Origin: Sulfitobacter sp. F26169L
Lineage (GTDB): Bacteria > Pseudomonadota > Alphaproteobacteria > Rhodobacterales > Rhodobacteraceae
Direction: 5' to 3'
Assembly: GCF_026410285.1 (NCBI RefSeq)
Contig: NZ_JAPMLP010000009.1
Span: 1 to 64,000, forward strand
Length of the DNA: 64,000 bases
Shown: positions 27,689 through 36,600 of the stretch, one piece after another
Layout of the letters: each line of letters starts with the position of its first letter
How positions within the stretch are numbered: position 1 is the stretch's first letter
The notes under the pieces: model-generated
The model's input: the letters and a program-made list of their open reading frames with translations, nothing else
What the model was told of the DNA's origin: nothing
Database searches by the model: none
Made by a program: the position numbers and the translations under genes

Positions 27689-28774
27689 TCAAATTGTCCG
27701 CGGACAATTTTGTGCCGCAACCAAACGCTTGATCAGCTTCTCTGGGCTGAATCCGCTGCTTTTCTTCCCAATTGTGATCGAGTGGAAATATGCACCGACA
27801 GCTTTGATCTTTTCATGAAACTGCATGATTGCCCAAACTGTTGCCGCTGCGCGAAGTTGGCCGAGGTGTTCAACGGCTGCGTTGTAGGATTGATTATTGA
27901 TCCCCAACATCGGCGCAAGCGTGCGTGCATGTGCAACTACGTCATGTGAAGTCTCAATTTTGTTCAAAGCAAATTCCATGGCTGCGGGACAGGCGGTTTT
28001 TAATTGGGACACACTGATGTCTACCTCGGCATCAGGTGAACTGGATGGCGGATTTCTATCAATATCTTCTTTATTAGACCTATGATGGTGCCGGACATTT
28101 CGACCGTCGTTGTCGGCCATTTGAGTTGTATCCGAGGTGTAAGAGCCATCAACTGTTTCCGCTGCAAGGGTCGTTTCCTGCAAACTCATCAACATTTCTT
28201 CGCAGTTCTGAAGACTCAGCTTGCGGCGGAGTTTTTTGAAAATCGCTAGTGCTAGATGATCTTCGGGGTCCACGTTTATCCTGTTGTTAGCAATGGCACG
28301 CAGTTTTGTCCGTTGGTATTTGATCTGGGCTTTCTCCTCAATAACCTCCGCCGCGAGTGCTGAAATTTCGAACAGCCGTGAAAAAAGGGGGGAGAGATCA
28401 AAACCGAAGCGGAGTGTTTTGCCTTCCATTTTGCTGTGCCTTGTGAATCGCTTCTTATTAGGGCTGTCATTGCGTTGCAGGAGGCCGGCGTCCTCCAGGA
28501 TTGCAGCGTGACGCCTGAGCGTTCTGTCGGAGATACCGTTGCGCCGGAATGTGAGCGTTGAGTTTGACGCAAAAACGGTGTGGTGGTTGCGTTTTGGCGC
28601 GAGGCACGACAGCATCGCATCCAGTGTCGTGATCACTGTTGGGCTCAGGCCTAGCCTCGGTGCCGCATTGCGGATCGTTTCGATAACGATATGCCGTTCT
28701 GGCACTACATTGTCCGCGGACAATACTTCATCAGTCCGCTGGCCATCGGCCGCAGTTGCTTTGATAAATGTCAT
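27689..28774 (-). CDS. repC: Plasmid replication initiator RepC
   Basis: Replication initiator of repABC plasmids, 361 residues. The N-terminal winged-helix part reads LGLSPTVITTLDAMLSCLAP then SNSTLTFRRNGISDRTLRR and HAAILEDAGLLQRNDSPNKK, which is the RepC DNA-binding region. The C-terminal part contains the smaller RepC C-domain, ending near QLRAAATVWAIMQFHEKI. In this plasmid class the origin lies inside repC. It is third in the repA-repB-repC order, separated from repB by a 225-base gap where a control RNA is expected. Two palindromes are embedded in the gene, near its start and at its stop. Confidence 0.93.
   Translation of the reverse strand: MTFIKATAADGQRTDEVLSADNVVPERHIVIETIRNAAPRLGLSPTVITTLDAMLSCLAPKRNHHTVFASNSTLTFRRNGISDRTLRRHAAILEDAGLLQRNDSPNKKRFTRHSKMEGKTLRFGFDLSPLFSRLFEISALAAEVIEEKAQIKYQRTKLRAIANNRINVDPEDHLALAIFKKLRRKLSLQNCEEMLMSLQETTLAAETVDGSYTSDTTQMADNDGRNVRHHHRSNKEDIDRNPPSSSPDAEVDISVSQLKTACPAAMEFALNKIETSHDVVAHARTLAPMLGINNQSYNAAVEHLGQLRAAATVWAIMQFHEKIKAVGAYFHSITIGKKSSGFSPEKLIKRLVAAQNCPRTI
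27691..27710. other. parS: parS-like palindrome at the 3' end of repC
   Basis: AAATTGTCCGCGGACAATTT is a perfect 20-base palindrome covering the last codons of repC (reading CPRTI). It shares its 16-base core with the copy at 28709. RepB (ParB-like) proteins bind palindromes of this kind as centromeres in repABC plasmids. Confidence 0.75.
28709..28724. other. parS: parS-like palindrome near the 5' end of repC
   Basis: ATTGTCCGCGGACAAT, a perfect 16-base palindrome identical to the core of the 27691 copy, lies within codons reading LSADN near residue 20 of RepC. Two identical sites, one at each end of repC, mark it as the likely partition site of this compatibility group. Confidence 0.75.
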
Positions 28775-28999
28775 GTTTTTTCACGACAACCTGTTTGGAA
28801 AGGCTCCGTAATTTCTGAAAGGCAGAAAAAGGCCGCAAATCTTCGTCAACCGAATCGGTTGTTGTTGACTGGCGTTGAGAAGCTGTTAAATCTGAAAGTG
28901 CAAAGAACAGATTGGGCTCTCTTGGGAATACCTTGGGGGCTCTTTCTTTTTCGGGTTGTGGGCCGTGCTCCTCTTGTTATGTTTCTGCTCTGTCGTTTA
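28775..28999. ncRNA. repB-repC gap, expected site of the antisense incompatibility RNA
   Basis: In repABC replicons the repB-repC gap encodes a small countertranscribed RNA that limits repC expression. This gap has the usual size. On the plus strand, opposite to the operon, TTGACT (28865-28870) and TAAATC (28887-28892) are spaced 16 bases and could drive it. A hairpin CAACC-gaatc-GGTTG lies at 28847-28861, and CAGTCAG/CTGACTG (29001-29023) spans the repB end. I see no clear terminator, so the RNA ends are not defined. Confidence 0.45.
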
Positions 29000-29977
29000 T
29001 CAGTCAGTACTTTGATCTGACTGCCACGCCTGATAAAGGCGTGCTAGCTCGGTTTCGGCGTTGTCACGCATCCATCGGGCAAATTCGGGTGTGCTGGCCT
29101 TTGACAGTTTAAAGGTCAAGGCGCGCGCGGTTTCTTTCATTTCCGCTAATGCGGTTCCGTCATCAAGGTTGATTGAACGGGGAGGGTATCGCGTCGGTTG
29201 ATCGATCAGCTCCGCCAGCAAAGCCTTCCTAACTGCTTCACTCACCCGCGCGAACCTCTCGTCAGAGGATCTTGCGGCCTCTAGATCTAGAGTTTCGGTC
29301 AACCGGTTCACATCGATGTTTCCGTTACGGCATTGATCAGCCAGTTCCTCCCAACGGCGCCGGCCAATACTGTGCGCTGAACCGATCTTTTCGATCACCG
29401 GCGTGGGAACGGACCGCGCGACCTTGGTCATACGCGACAGCATTGGTTTATCCACTGCAAGGGCGTCCAGAATAACCGATTGCTCATAACCACTGGTTGC
29501 CAGTTCGGCTGCAAATAGCGCTTTCTCGATAAAACTCGGATCAAGCCGTTGGGTGTTCTCCTGCCCCTGCGCCAGAATGGCCTGCTCATCCGAGAGCGAT
29601 CTGACAAGTGCTTTCGCCGGAATGCCAAGTGACCGCAGCGCCTGCAATCTGCGCCGTCCGTACACGATACGGTATCGCCCGGGGCGGTCCGCTATGGGGC
29701 GAACCATAATCGGCACTTGCTGGCCATGCGACTTGATGCTGTCGGCCAGCGGTTTAACATCCGTATCAGCAAACGAAAGCCGGTCCTTCGGACCGTCCTC
29801 TTCAATAGCGTCTACCGGAATTTCGCGTACGGCGTTGCTGGCAACATCTTTTAGTGTGGATTTCACGCCGCTCATTGCACCCGTGTTAGGAAAGCGGGAT
29901 TTCTGCTTGGCTGTGCCGGGGATCTTTCCTTCGGCATCCGGTGGGGCAGGGGGTTGGAACAGATTTCTACGGGCCAT
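29000..29977 (-). CDS. repB: Plasmid partition protein RepB (ParB family)
   Basis: ParB-like centromere-binding protein of 325 residues. The N-terminal ParB/Srx domain includes DTDVKPLADSIKSHGQQVPI, ADRPGRYRIVYGRRRLQALR and the arginine box, then the helix-turn-helix part LDPSFIEKALFAAELATSGY and DALAVDKPMLSRMTKVAR. The C-terminal part is the dimer domain. The ATG at 29977 shares one base with the repA stop (TAATG), so translation is coupled. It should bind the palindromes within repC and work with RepA in segregation. Confidence 0.95.
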   Translation of the reverse strand: MARRNLFQPPAPPDAEGKIPGTAKQKSRFPNTGAMSGVKSTLKDVASNAVREIPVDAIEEDGPKDRLSFADTDVKPLADSIKSHGQQVPIMVRPIADRPGRYRIVYGRRRLQALRSLGIPAKALVRSLSDEQAILAQGQENTQRLDPSFIEKALFAAELATSGYEQSVILDALAVDKPMLSRMTKVARSVPTPVIEKIGSAHSIGRRRWEELADQCRNGNIDVNRLTETLDLEAARSSDERFARVSEAVRKALLAELIDQPTRYPPRSINLDDGTALAEMKETARALTFKLSKASTPEFARWMRDNAETELARLYQAWQSDQSTD

Positions 29978-31179
29978 TAGTTAGTTTCCCTTCCCCACGC
30001 CTGCTGAATTGTCTTTTCAAATTCGTCAGCCACACCGTTTACGCTCTCTAAAATGCGGATTAGGGTCTTCTTGACAACCTGCGACGGGTCCAGTTCATAA
30101 ATGGTTTGTTGGGTCATTCCCGCATCGGAAATCGCTGTGGATTTCAGCATCGGTGTGGTGAGGACTTGATCCAACAGAATTGACCGCAAAAATCCCGCCA
30201 TCTGAGATTGCGGAACATCGGTCGGCTCGTACCGTGCGATCAAAAACTTCAGGAAATTCCAGTCGATCGGGCCCGCAGCCTCTTCAAGCGTTTGAACGGT
30301 TTCACCGGCCATCTCAAGAAACTGTGCCATGGATGCTACGTCGAGCATGCTGGGAACAACGGTGATCAACAACCCTGTCGAAGCCAGAAGCGCTGTCATC
30401 GTCGTAAATCCGAGTTGCGGCGGGCAATCAATGATCGCCAGGTCATAGTCGGCCTCGACCTCGTCCAGCGCGATTGCAAGGCGCTGAGTAAAAGGCGGAT
30501 CGATCTTGTGCTGCAAGGCATAGGCCGTCTCGGTCTCGTATTCAGACAGCAGAAGACCGGCAGGGGCCAGATCAAGGTTGTGAAAATAGGTTTTCCGGAT
30601 GATCTGGCTTAGCGGGACGGGGTCTTGGTACCTGAGCGCATCATATACCGTGCCGCTTTCCGCGAATTCGATCTCGGGGCGGTATCCGAACATTGTTGTC
30701 AGGCTTGCCTGCGGGTCCATATCAATCGCCAGTACACGATATCCTCGCAAGGCATAGCGTTGCGCCAGATGAATTGCGCTGGTTGTCTTGCTGCTGCCGC
30801 CTTTGAAATTAACAATCGAAATCACCTGAAGCGCGTCGCCTTCACGCCGACCGGGCAAATACGCATCACCGTTGCGTCCGGTGCGTGCCATTACATGACG
30901 GATCTGGTCAATCTCCGCAGCGGTGTAGAGCCTGCGCCCTCTGGAATCAGTCTCTACATCTGGGAAATCGCCTTCTTGATGGCGTGTTCTAAGGTTCGAC
31001 ATGCTAATGCCCGTCATCTCGGACACTTCGGCGGGGTGGAATTTGCGGAGAGACTTTCTGCTATCGGGCTGGAAACTGTTGCGCATATGGTTGTTAAGCG
31101 CTTCCGACAGGCGGGAAGCATTCGAAGCGATAGATGCCGCGATTGAACTGTTTTCGACAGTTTTCATATCCGAATACAC
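29977..31179 (-). CDS. repA: Plasmid partition protein RepA (ParA family ATPase)
   Basis: ParA-type ATPase of about 400 residues. An N-terminal helix-turn-helix region (EVSEMTGISMSNLRTRHQEG) fits autorepression. The Walker A-like motif is NFKGGSSKTTSAIHLA near residues 125-140, the switch I Asp region LAIDMDPQASLT, and the Walker B-type DLAIIDCPPQLGF. It drives plasmid segregation with RepB and represses the operon. The first codon is GTG at 31179 with AGAG close upstream; an ATG at 31167 is a possible alternative. It is the promoter-proximal gene of repABC. Confidence 0.95.
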   Translation of the reverse strand: MYSDMKTVENSSIAASIASNASRLSEALNNHMRNSFQPDSRKSLRKFHPAEVSEMTGISMSNLRTRHQEGDFPDVETDSRGRRLYTAAEIDQIRHVMARTGRNGDAYLPGRREGDALQVISIVNFKGGSSKTTSAIHLAQRYALRGYRVLAIDMDPQASLTTMFGYRPEIEFAESGTVYDALRYQDPVPLSQIIRKTYFHNLDLAPAGLLLSEYETETAYALQHKIDPPFTQRLAIALDEVEADYDLAIIDCPPQLGFTTMTALLASTGLLITVVPSMLDVASMAQFLEMAGETVQTLEEAAGPIDWNFLKFLIARYEPTDVPQSQMAGFLRSILLDQVLTTPMLKSTAISDAGMTQQTIYELDPSQVVKKTLIRILESVNGVADEFEKTIQQAWGRETN

Positions 31180-31490
31180 TCTGCTCTTGTGGCCTCTTGG
31201 CGGGCCTACTTGTTTCGTCGCTAAACCGCGTGAATTGCGTCAGCTTGCGACAATTAAACTCATGACACGCAACTTATCAACAGGCAACATTTTTTTGCCT
31301 TCAGGATTCCGTTGAGTCGGGCAGATCGTTGCAACAAATAACCTTAGTCAGCGCTAAGTTTTTGAAAATTGACGGTTTTCAGGATTTAGCGGTTTCACAT
31401 ATTGGTCCAATCTGCATCAAAGTTATTAGAGGCTGCATTGCCGACCTTGCGGCAACCGGAAATTGTCGATTCTTCCCAAGGAACGGGCGC
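31180..31490. promoter_or_regulatory. repABC upstream control region
   Basis: About 310 bases upstream of repA. It holds a DnaA-box-like TTATCAACA (31274-31282, one base off TTATCCACA) and an imperfect inverted repeat CTTAG-tcagcg-CTAAG near 31345-31362. The repABC promoter and RepA operator are expected here. No gene is seen. Confidence 0.45.
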
Positions 31491-33536
31491 CTACAGGTCT
31501 TTGACAAGGCGCAGTGCATCGTAAATCGCTGCATGAGTGTTGCGCGCAGATACAGCATCCCCGATGCGGAACAATTGGAAAGAGCCGTTTTCGTTGCGGA
31601 TCACAGTTTGCGGAGTTCCGGCAATCAGCGCATCATGATCCAGCGCGCCGCCGTTTGAACTGAGCGGTTTGAGATTGAAATAGAGCTCGTCCAGCGGCAA
31701 AGTTCCATAGTTCACGATAACCTGATCATATTCTTTGTCTTCGGTGAAGTCGCTGTAATCTGTCCCGATGGTTGCAGTAAGCTTGTTACCGCTACGGGCA
31801 ACGCCCAGCAGGCGGCGGGTTACTGTGAAGGTCACGTCTTTCTCTTGTAGCGACCGCATATACGGAACCAAATTCATCGCCATTATTTCCGGTGAAAACG
31901 TACGGTCAGGTGTCATCACTTCGACACTCGATCCGGTAGTGGCGGCTATTTCGGCGGCTTGCAGGGCAGGGTGGTCGCCGCTTTCATCGTAGATCAGGAT
32001 GTTTTGTGCGGGCTTTACATCGCCTGCGATGATGTCCCATGCACTGACGACTTCGGTTGCGTCCTTGCCTGTTTCAAACAGCTCCAAGTTAGGTATGCCA
32101 CCTGTCGCCACAATCACGACATCGGGGTTCAAGGCGGTCACGTCCTCTGCCTCAGCCCATGTGTTGAAATGAAACACCACATCACGGGCCGCACATTGGG
32201 CCATCCGCCAGTCGATAATCGAAATCATCTCCCGCCGTCTGGGGCTTTGCGCTGTCAGGCGAATCTGACCGCCCGGAGCGGGTTGGGCTTCAAAGACTAT
32301 AACCTGATGGCCCCGCTCGGCTGCGACCCGCGCAGCTTCCAGCCCCGCAGGCCCCGCGCCGATAATCACTACTTTGCGTTTCGTTTGGGCAGGGGGGATA
32401 TCGTGCGGCATTGTCAATTCACGACCCGTTGCAGCATTGTGAATGCACAGGGCGTCTCCCGCCTGATAAATCCGGTCAAGGCAATAGGTCGCGCCGACAC
32501 AGGGGCGGATGTCTTCTTCGCGCCCTTCCATAATCTTTCTGACGATATGCGGGTCAGCCATGTGCGCGCGGGTCATGCCGACCATATCCAGCAACCCCGC
32601 CTCTATCGCGTGGCGGGCGGTGGCCACATCGGGGATGCGGGCGGCGTGGAAGGTCGGCATGCCGGTCAGCTTTTTGACCTCTCCTGCAAAATCCAGATGC
32701 GGTGCGCTGGCCATGCCCTGAACGGGGATCAGATCTGTCATCGCGGGGTCTGTATGGATGCGCCCGCGGACCACATTCAAAAAATCAAGCTGGCCCGTTG
32801 CGGCCAAGCGTTTTGAAATTTCCAGACCGTCCTCGGCAGTTATGCCACCCTTTTGTGCTTCGTCAGCAGTGTAGCGGAACCCGACGATAAATTCAGCACC
32901 GACCCGCTTTCTGACTGCGGCCAATACATCCAGCGGGAAGCGCATGCGGTTTTCCAACGTATCGGCACCGTAGGGGCCGACCAGATCGTTGGTCAGGGGC
33001 GACCAGAACTGATCAAGCAGGTGGCCGTAGACTTGCAGTTCAATCCCGTCCATCCCGCCTGCTTTCATACGTTCGGCAGCATCTGCAAAATCCGTGATGA
33101 TCCTTTCGATGTCCCAATCCTCGATCAGTTTTGGAAATGCACGGTGCGCGGGTTCGCGGTGTTTTGAGGATGAGACCGACGGCAACCAGTCGCCCTTGTT
33201 CCATGTTGTGCGCCGCCCCAGATGGGTAAGCTGGATCATCACGGCACATCCGTGTTCATGGCAGCCGTCCGACAGGTTTTGGATCCACGGCACGACCTCA
33301 TCTTTATAGGCAAGGATGTTGTTGAATACCGGTGGGCTGTCTTTTGATACCGCAGCGGATCCCGCTGTCATCGCCAGCGCAACTCCCGCTTTCGCGCGCT
33401 CTTCGTGGTAGGCGCGGTAACGCTCTTTGGGCATACCATCTTCGGGATAGGCAGGTTCATGGCTGGTTGTCATGATCCGGTTTTTCAGCGTCAGGTGTTT
33501 GAGTTTGTACGACTGTAGCAGCGGATCTCTGGACAT
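31491..33536 (-). CDS. FMN/FAD oxidoreductase of the trimethylamine dehydrogenase / N-methylproline demethylase type
   Basis: Two-part flavoenzyme of 681 residues. Residues 1-370 form an Old Yellow Enzyme-type FMN barrel (LKNRIMTTSHEPAYPEDGMP, MIQLTHLGRRTTWNKGDW, ELQVYGHLLDQFWSPLTND). The cysteines around RPCVGATYCLDRIYQAGDAL resemble the [4Fe-4S] site of this class but are fewer than usual in the text I can read. From about residue 390, VVIIGAGPAGLEAARVAAER starts an FAD/NAD(P) domain. The subgroup includes trimethylamine, dimethylglycine and N-methylproline demethylases. It lies upstream of and divergent from the GntR regulator, without other demethylase subunits. Exact substrate unknown. 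Confidence 0.82.
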   Translation of the reverse strand: MSRDPLLQSYKLKHLTLKNRIMTTSHEPAYPEDGMPKERYRAYHEERAKAGVALAMTAGSAAVSKDSPPVFNNILAYKDEVVPWIQNLSDGCHEHGCAVMIQLTHLGRRTTWNKGDWLPSVSSSKHREPAHRAFPKLIEDWDIERIITDFADAAERMKAGGMDGIELQVYGHLLDQFWSPLTNDLVGPYGADTLENRMRFPLDVLAAVRKRVGAEFIVGFRYTADEAQKGGITAEDGLEISKRLAATGQLDFLNVVRGRIHTDPAMTDLIPVQGMASAPHLDFAGEVKKLTGMPTFHAARIPDVATARHAIEAGLLDMVGMTRAHMADPHIVRKIMEGREEDIRPCVGATYCLDRIYQAGDALCIHNAATGRELTMPHDIPPAQTKRKVVIIGAGPAGLEAARVAAERGHQVIVFEAQPAPGGQIRLTAQSPRRREMISIIDWRMAQCAARDVVFHFNTWAEAEDVTALNPDVVIVATGGIPNLELFETGKDATEVVSAWDIIAGDVKPAQNILIYDESGDHPALQAAEIAATTGSSVEVMTPDRTFSPEIMAMNLVPYMRSLQEKDVTFTVTRRLLGVARSGNKLTATIGTDYSDFTEDKEYDQVIVNYGTLPLDELYFNLKPLSSNGGALDHDALIAGTPQTVIRNENGSFQLFRIGDAVSARNTHAAIYDALRLVKDL

Positions 33537-33685
33537 CAGGACATTCTCACAATCATCATTCCATGTGTGCTTGTAAATCTTCTCTCGGCCAGCCTGCCGC
33601 AGAATCGGCATGTGTCAAGTTTTCTGTGACGCCGGCATGCACAAAGGCAGGTAGCACTTGTTGCTTGAAGGTCTGCGCAAGCGAG

Positions 33686-33714
33686 TTGACACGAATTGAA
33701 TAAGTGGTCTAGTC
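33686..33714 (+). promoter_or_regulatory. Promoter of the GntR-tetronate operon
   Basis: TTGACA at 33686-33691 with a 16-17-base spacer to TCTAGT/CTAGTC. The -10 region lies inside the operator described next. Confidence 0.45.
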
Positions 33715-33726
33715 ATTAGACCACTT
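33702..33726. promoter_or_regulatory. Operator of the GntR regulator, perfect inverted repeat
   Basis: AAGTGGTCTA-gtcat-TAGACCACTT: 10-base perfect arms and a 5-base centre. It contains the TGGTC...GACCA pattern common to FadR-subfamily GntR operators. It overlaps the putative -10 and transcription start of the gntR gene, as expected for autorepression and control of the downstream tetronate operon. Confidence 0.75.
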
Positions 33727-33764
33727 GCGAAACGATGGTACGAATACGTTATCTAGGGGGGGAT

Positions 33765-34517
33765 ATGGGCGACGCTGCATTTTTGACTGCCCCGACCACA
33801 CCTCTGGAAAAGGTTGCCCATCGCTCCATCAAAGACGAGGTGGCAGAGCGTTTTGCCACGTTGATCGCATCGGGTGTCCTGAATGTCGGCGACAGCCTTC
33901 CCAGCGAACGCGATCTAGCGGCAACGATGGGCGTCAGCCGTGAAACGATCCGCGGGGCGTTGATGATTCTGTCATCCAAAGGGATTGTCACAATCGTTCA
34001 GGGCGCGCGCACCAGAATTGCTTCGGTAGATGTCGGTGGTCTTGGAGTGTCGGCATTGTCGAATGGACGCGTGACTGACTATACGCTGGAGGATGTTCAT
34101 GAAGGGCGGCTGATGGTGGAGGCACGGGTGGCTGTTCTGGCGGCTGGTCGGGTCGAAAAATCAACGCTTGCCCATCTTCGTGATTTGATCACCGCGCAAG
34201 AAGCGGCACTGCATGATCCGGTACGCTTTTTGATCGCGGACCGTGCGTTTCATACGGCCGTCTATCAATCATGTGATAATGCGGTTTTATCTGATCTCGC
34301 TACAACGCTTTATTCCTACCAGATGGATCACCGCCGCCGTGCAGTCGCCAAACGGGGTGTCATTGCGCAAAGCATTGCAGATCACCGCGTAATCCTGTCT
34401 TCACTGGAAGCAGGGGATGGGGACGCACTGGTCGCGGCGCTTGGGATACATGAAAACCGGATTTATGACAGCACGCGCGCGCTGCTGGCAGCATCAACAA
34501 CAAGGGCAACAGAATGA
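33765..34517 (+). CDS. GntR family (FadR subfamily) regulator of the tetronate operon
   Basis: Regulator of 250 residues. The winged helix-turn-helix is VAERFATLIASGVLNVGDSL, PSERDLAATMGVSRETIRGA with VTIVQGARTRI; the C-terminal all-helical FCD domain contains the His-bearing DRAFHTAVYQSC and ADHRVILSSLEAGDGDALV. The start at 33765 follows AGGGGGG; the frame also opens at ATG 33735, which has no such site. Its stop overlaps the denD start (ATGA), so it is co-transcribed with the pathway. The operator at 33702 is upstream. The effector may be an acid sugar or pathway intermediate. Confidence 0.9.
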   Translation: MGDAAFLTAPTTPLEKVAHRSIKDEVAERFATLIASGVLNVGDSLPSERDLAATMGVSRETIRGALMILSSKGIVTIVQGARTRIASVDVGGLGVSALSNGRVTDYTLEDVHEGRLMVEARVAVLAAGRVEKSTLAHLRDLITAQEAALHDPVRFLIADRAFHTAVYQSCDNAVLSDLATTLYSYQMDHRRRAVAKRGVIAQSIADHRVILSSLEAGDGDALVAALGIHENRIYDSTRALLAASTTRATE

Positions 34518-35500
34518 AAGTAACGATCATCGGTGCAGCGGGCATGATTGGCCGCAAACTGGCAGAACGGATCGCGGCATCGGGCCAGATCAACGGGCAA
34601 AGCGTCGATGCATTGACCTTGGTTGACGTGGTCACGCCCGAAGTTGCCATCGATTTTACCGGCAAGCGGGAGGCATACGCGGCCGATCTGGCACAAGCGG
34701 GGATCGCTTCACGCGTGGTTGCGGACAAACCGGATGTGATTGTGCATCTCGCGGCCATTGTCTCGGGTGAAGCGGAGGCGGATATGGCGAAAGGCTACCG
34801 CGTCAATCTCGACGGCACCCGCGCTCTGCTGGAAGCGATTGCTGCGCATGAGGGGTATTGCCCTCGCGTGATATATGCGTCTTCGCTGGCAGTGTTCGGT
34901 GCACCGTTTCCCGACAAAATTCCTGATGATTATCATCTGACCCCGCTGACCAGCTACGGCGCGCAAAAGGCGATGGGTGAAATGCTGCTGAACGATTATT
35001 CCCGTCGAGGTCTTCTGGATGGGGTCGGCATCCGTTTTCCCACGATCTGCATCCGGCCCGGAAAGCCGAACAAGGCCGCATCGGGCTTTTTCTCGGGCAT
35101 CCTGCGGGAACCGCTGAACGGGCAAGAGGCGATTTTGCCGGTGGATAGGGATGTGCGCCACTGGTTCGCGAGCCCGCGTTCTGCTGTCGGCTATATCGAA
35201 CATGCGGCCACGATGGACACGGCACCGCTGGGCGCGCAGCGGTGCATGACCATGCCGGGAGTGAGCGCCACGGTGGGCGACCAGATCGAAGCCTTGCGCG
35301 CAGTTGCGGGTGACGGGGCTGTTGCATTGATCCGCCACGAAGCCGATGCGACAATTGCCAATATCGTAGCCGGCTGGCCACGCGATTTTGATACCGCACG
35401 CGCTCTTGAAATGGGCTTTCGTGCAGAAAATTCCTTTCAGGAAATCATCGAGATTTATCTGGAGGATGAGATGGGCCAAAAAACCCTGAACGGTGCGTGA
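34514..35500 (+). CDS. denD: D-erythronate dehydrogenase DenD
   Basis: NAD-dependent short-chain (extended SDR) enzyme of 328 residues. VTIIGAAGMIGRKLAERIA is the Rossmann NAD site; the catalytic Tyr and Lys are in TSYGAQKAMGEMLL; VGIRFPTICIRPGKPNKAAS is typical of the DenD group. It oxidises D-erythronate at C3 to 3-oxo-tetronate. The assignment rests on family features and on the company of LtnD, OtnK, OtnC and OtnI, the enzyme set described for four-carbon acid sugars. It overlaps gntR by four bases. Confidence 0.88.
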   Translation: MKVTIIGAAGMIGRKLAERIAASGQINGQSVDALTLVDVVTPEVAIDFTGKREAYAADLAQAGIASRVVADKPDVIVHLAAIVSGEAEADMAKGYRVNLDGTRALLEAIAAHEGYCPRVIYASSLAVFGAPFPDKIPDDYHLTPLTSYGAQKAMGEMLLNDYSRRGLLDGVGIRFPTICIRPGKPNKAASGFFSGILREPLNGQEAILPVDRDVRHWFASPRSAVGYIEHAATMDTAPLGAQRCMTMPGVSATVGDQIEALRAVAGDGAVALIRHEADATIANIVAGWPRDFDTARALEMGFRAENSFQEIIEIYLEDEMGQKTLNGA

Positions 35501-35557
35501 TGCTGCCGCTTCACCACATTAAAACGACGTAACCAGACACTTTTGGGAGGAACCAAA

Positions 35558-36529
35558 ATGAAACATACAATTTTTGCAGTTGCAGGCGCGATTGCTACTT
35601 TTGCCTTCACATCCGCACAGGCGGAGCAATCCATCGTGATCGGTCATTCGCTGTCACCCACTTCGCACTACGGTCTGGGCGCGGATGCCTTCATCGCCAA
35701 GCTCGAGGAGCTGTCGGGTGGTGAATTCACCGGCGAGCAGGCCCCCGCTGGCCAGTTGGGCGGCGAGCGTGACATGATCGAAGGCTTACAGATCGGCTCG
35801 CTTGATGTCGTCATTACATCCACCGGCCCCTTGGGAAACTTTGTTCCTGAAGTCTATGCGTTGGACCTGCCTTTCCTGTTCCGCGATTATGATCACGCCC
35901 GGGCGGTGCTGGATGGTGAAATCGGTCAGGAACTGCTGAAAAAGATCGACGAAAACCAGTTGGTTGGTCTTGCATGGTCTGAAAACGGTTTCCGCCATGT
36001 GACAAACTCCCAACGTCCTGTTCGCACACCTGCCGATCTGGAGGGGCTGAAACTGCGCACCATGGAAAACAAGGTTCATATGGAAGCGTTTTCCCAGATG
36101 GGCGCAGCGCCGACACCAATGGCATTCCCCGAGCTGTTTACAGCACTCCAGCAGGGTGTTGTTGACGGGCAGGAAAACCCTGTGACGGTTATCACCGCAT
36201 CGAAGTTCTGGGAGGTTCAGGGCCACGTATCTCTGACCGGCCACGTCTATTCACCGGTTGCCGTTCTGGCATCGCCGGTTCTGATCGACGGTCTGAGTGA
36301 CGAGCAGAAAGGCTGGTTCTACGAGGCGGCCAAGGCATCGGCAGTGGCCACACGTGCCGAAGTGAACCGGCTGGAAGATGCGGGCGTTGCCCTGCTGCGC
36401 GAGAACGGTATGGAAGTCATCACCGACATCGACAAGGCACCATTCGCCAAACTGGCCGAGCCTGCATACAAGGTTTACACCGATCAGTACGGAACCGAAC
36501 TGGTCGAGCGTATTCAAGCCGTAAAATAA
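35558..36529 (+). CDS. TRAP transporter solute-binding protein DctP (acid sugar)
   Basis: Periplasmic DctP-type protein of 323 residues with a signal peptide (IFAVAGAIATFAFTSAQA). Features are IVIGHSLSPTSHYGLGADAF, GQLGGERDMIEGLQIGSLD, LPFLFRDYDHARAVLDG and the arginine-containing GLKLRTMENKVHMEAFSQMG, where the Arg contacts the carboxylate ligand. GGAGG lies upstream of the ATG. The ligand should be erythronate and/or threonate given the operon. A strong terminator-like hairpin follows. Confidence 0.92.
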   Translation: MKHTIFAVAGAIATFAFTSAQAEQSIVIGHSLSPTSHYGLGADAFIAKLEELSGGEFTGEQAPAGQLGGERDMIEGLQIGSLDVVITSTGPLGNFVPEVYALDLPFLFRDYDHARAVLDGEIGQELLKKIDENQLVGLAWSENGFRHVTNSQRPVRTPADLEGLKLRTMENKVHMEAFSQMGAAPTPMAFPELFTALQQGVVDGQENPVTVITASKFWEVQGHVSLTGHVYSPVAVLASPVLIDGLSDEQKGWFYEAAKASAVATRAEVNRLEDAGVALLRENGMEVITDIDKAPFAKLAEPAYKVYTDQYGTELVERIQAVK

Positions 36530-36538
36530 CACAACATG

Positions 36539-36569
36539 AACAGGCGCGGAAAACACCGCGCCTGTTTTT
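36539..36569 (+). terminator. Hairpin with T-run between dctP and dctQ
   Basis: AACAGGCGCGG-aaaaca-CCGCGCCTGTT, an 11-bp perfect stem followed by TTT. It sits between the binding-protein and small-permease genes, so it should act as a partial terminator that lowers downstream expression. Confidence 0.8.
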
Positions 36570-36600
36570 CCGATTTCTCCAATCTCCATGAGGCACCGCA

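Noticed and set aside
31274-31282. TTATCAACA as proof of a replication origin upstream of repA
   Set aside because: A single imperfect DnaA box is weak evidence, and repABC origins are placed inside repC.
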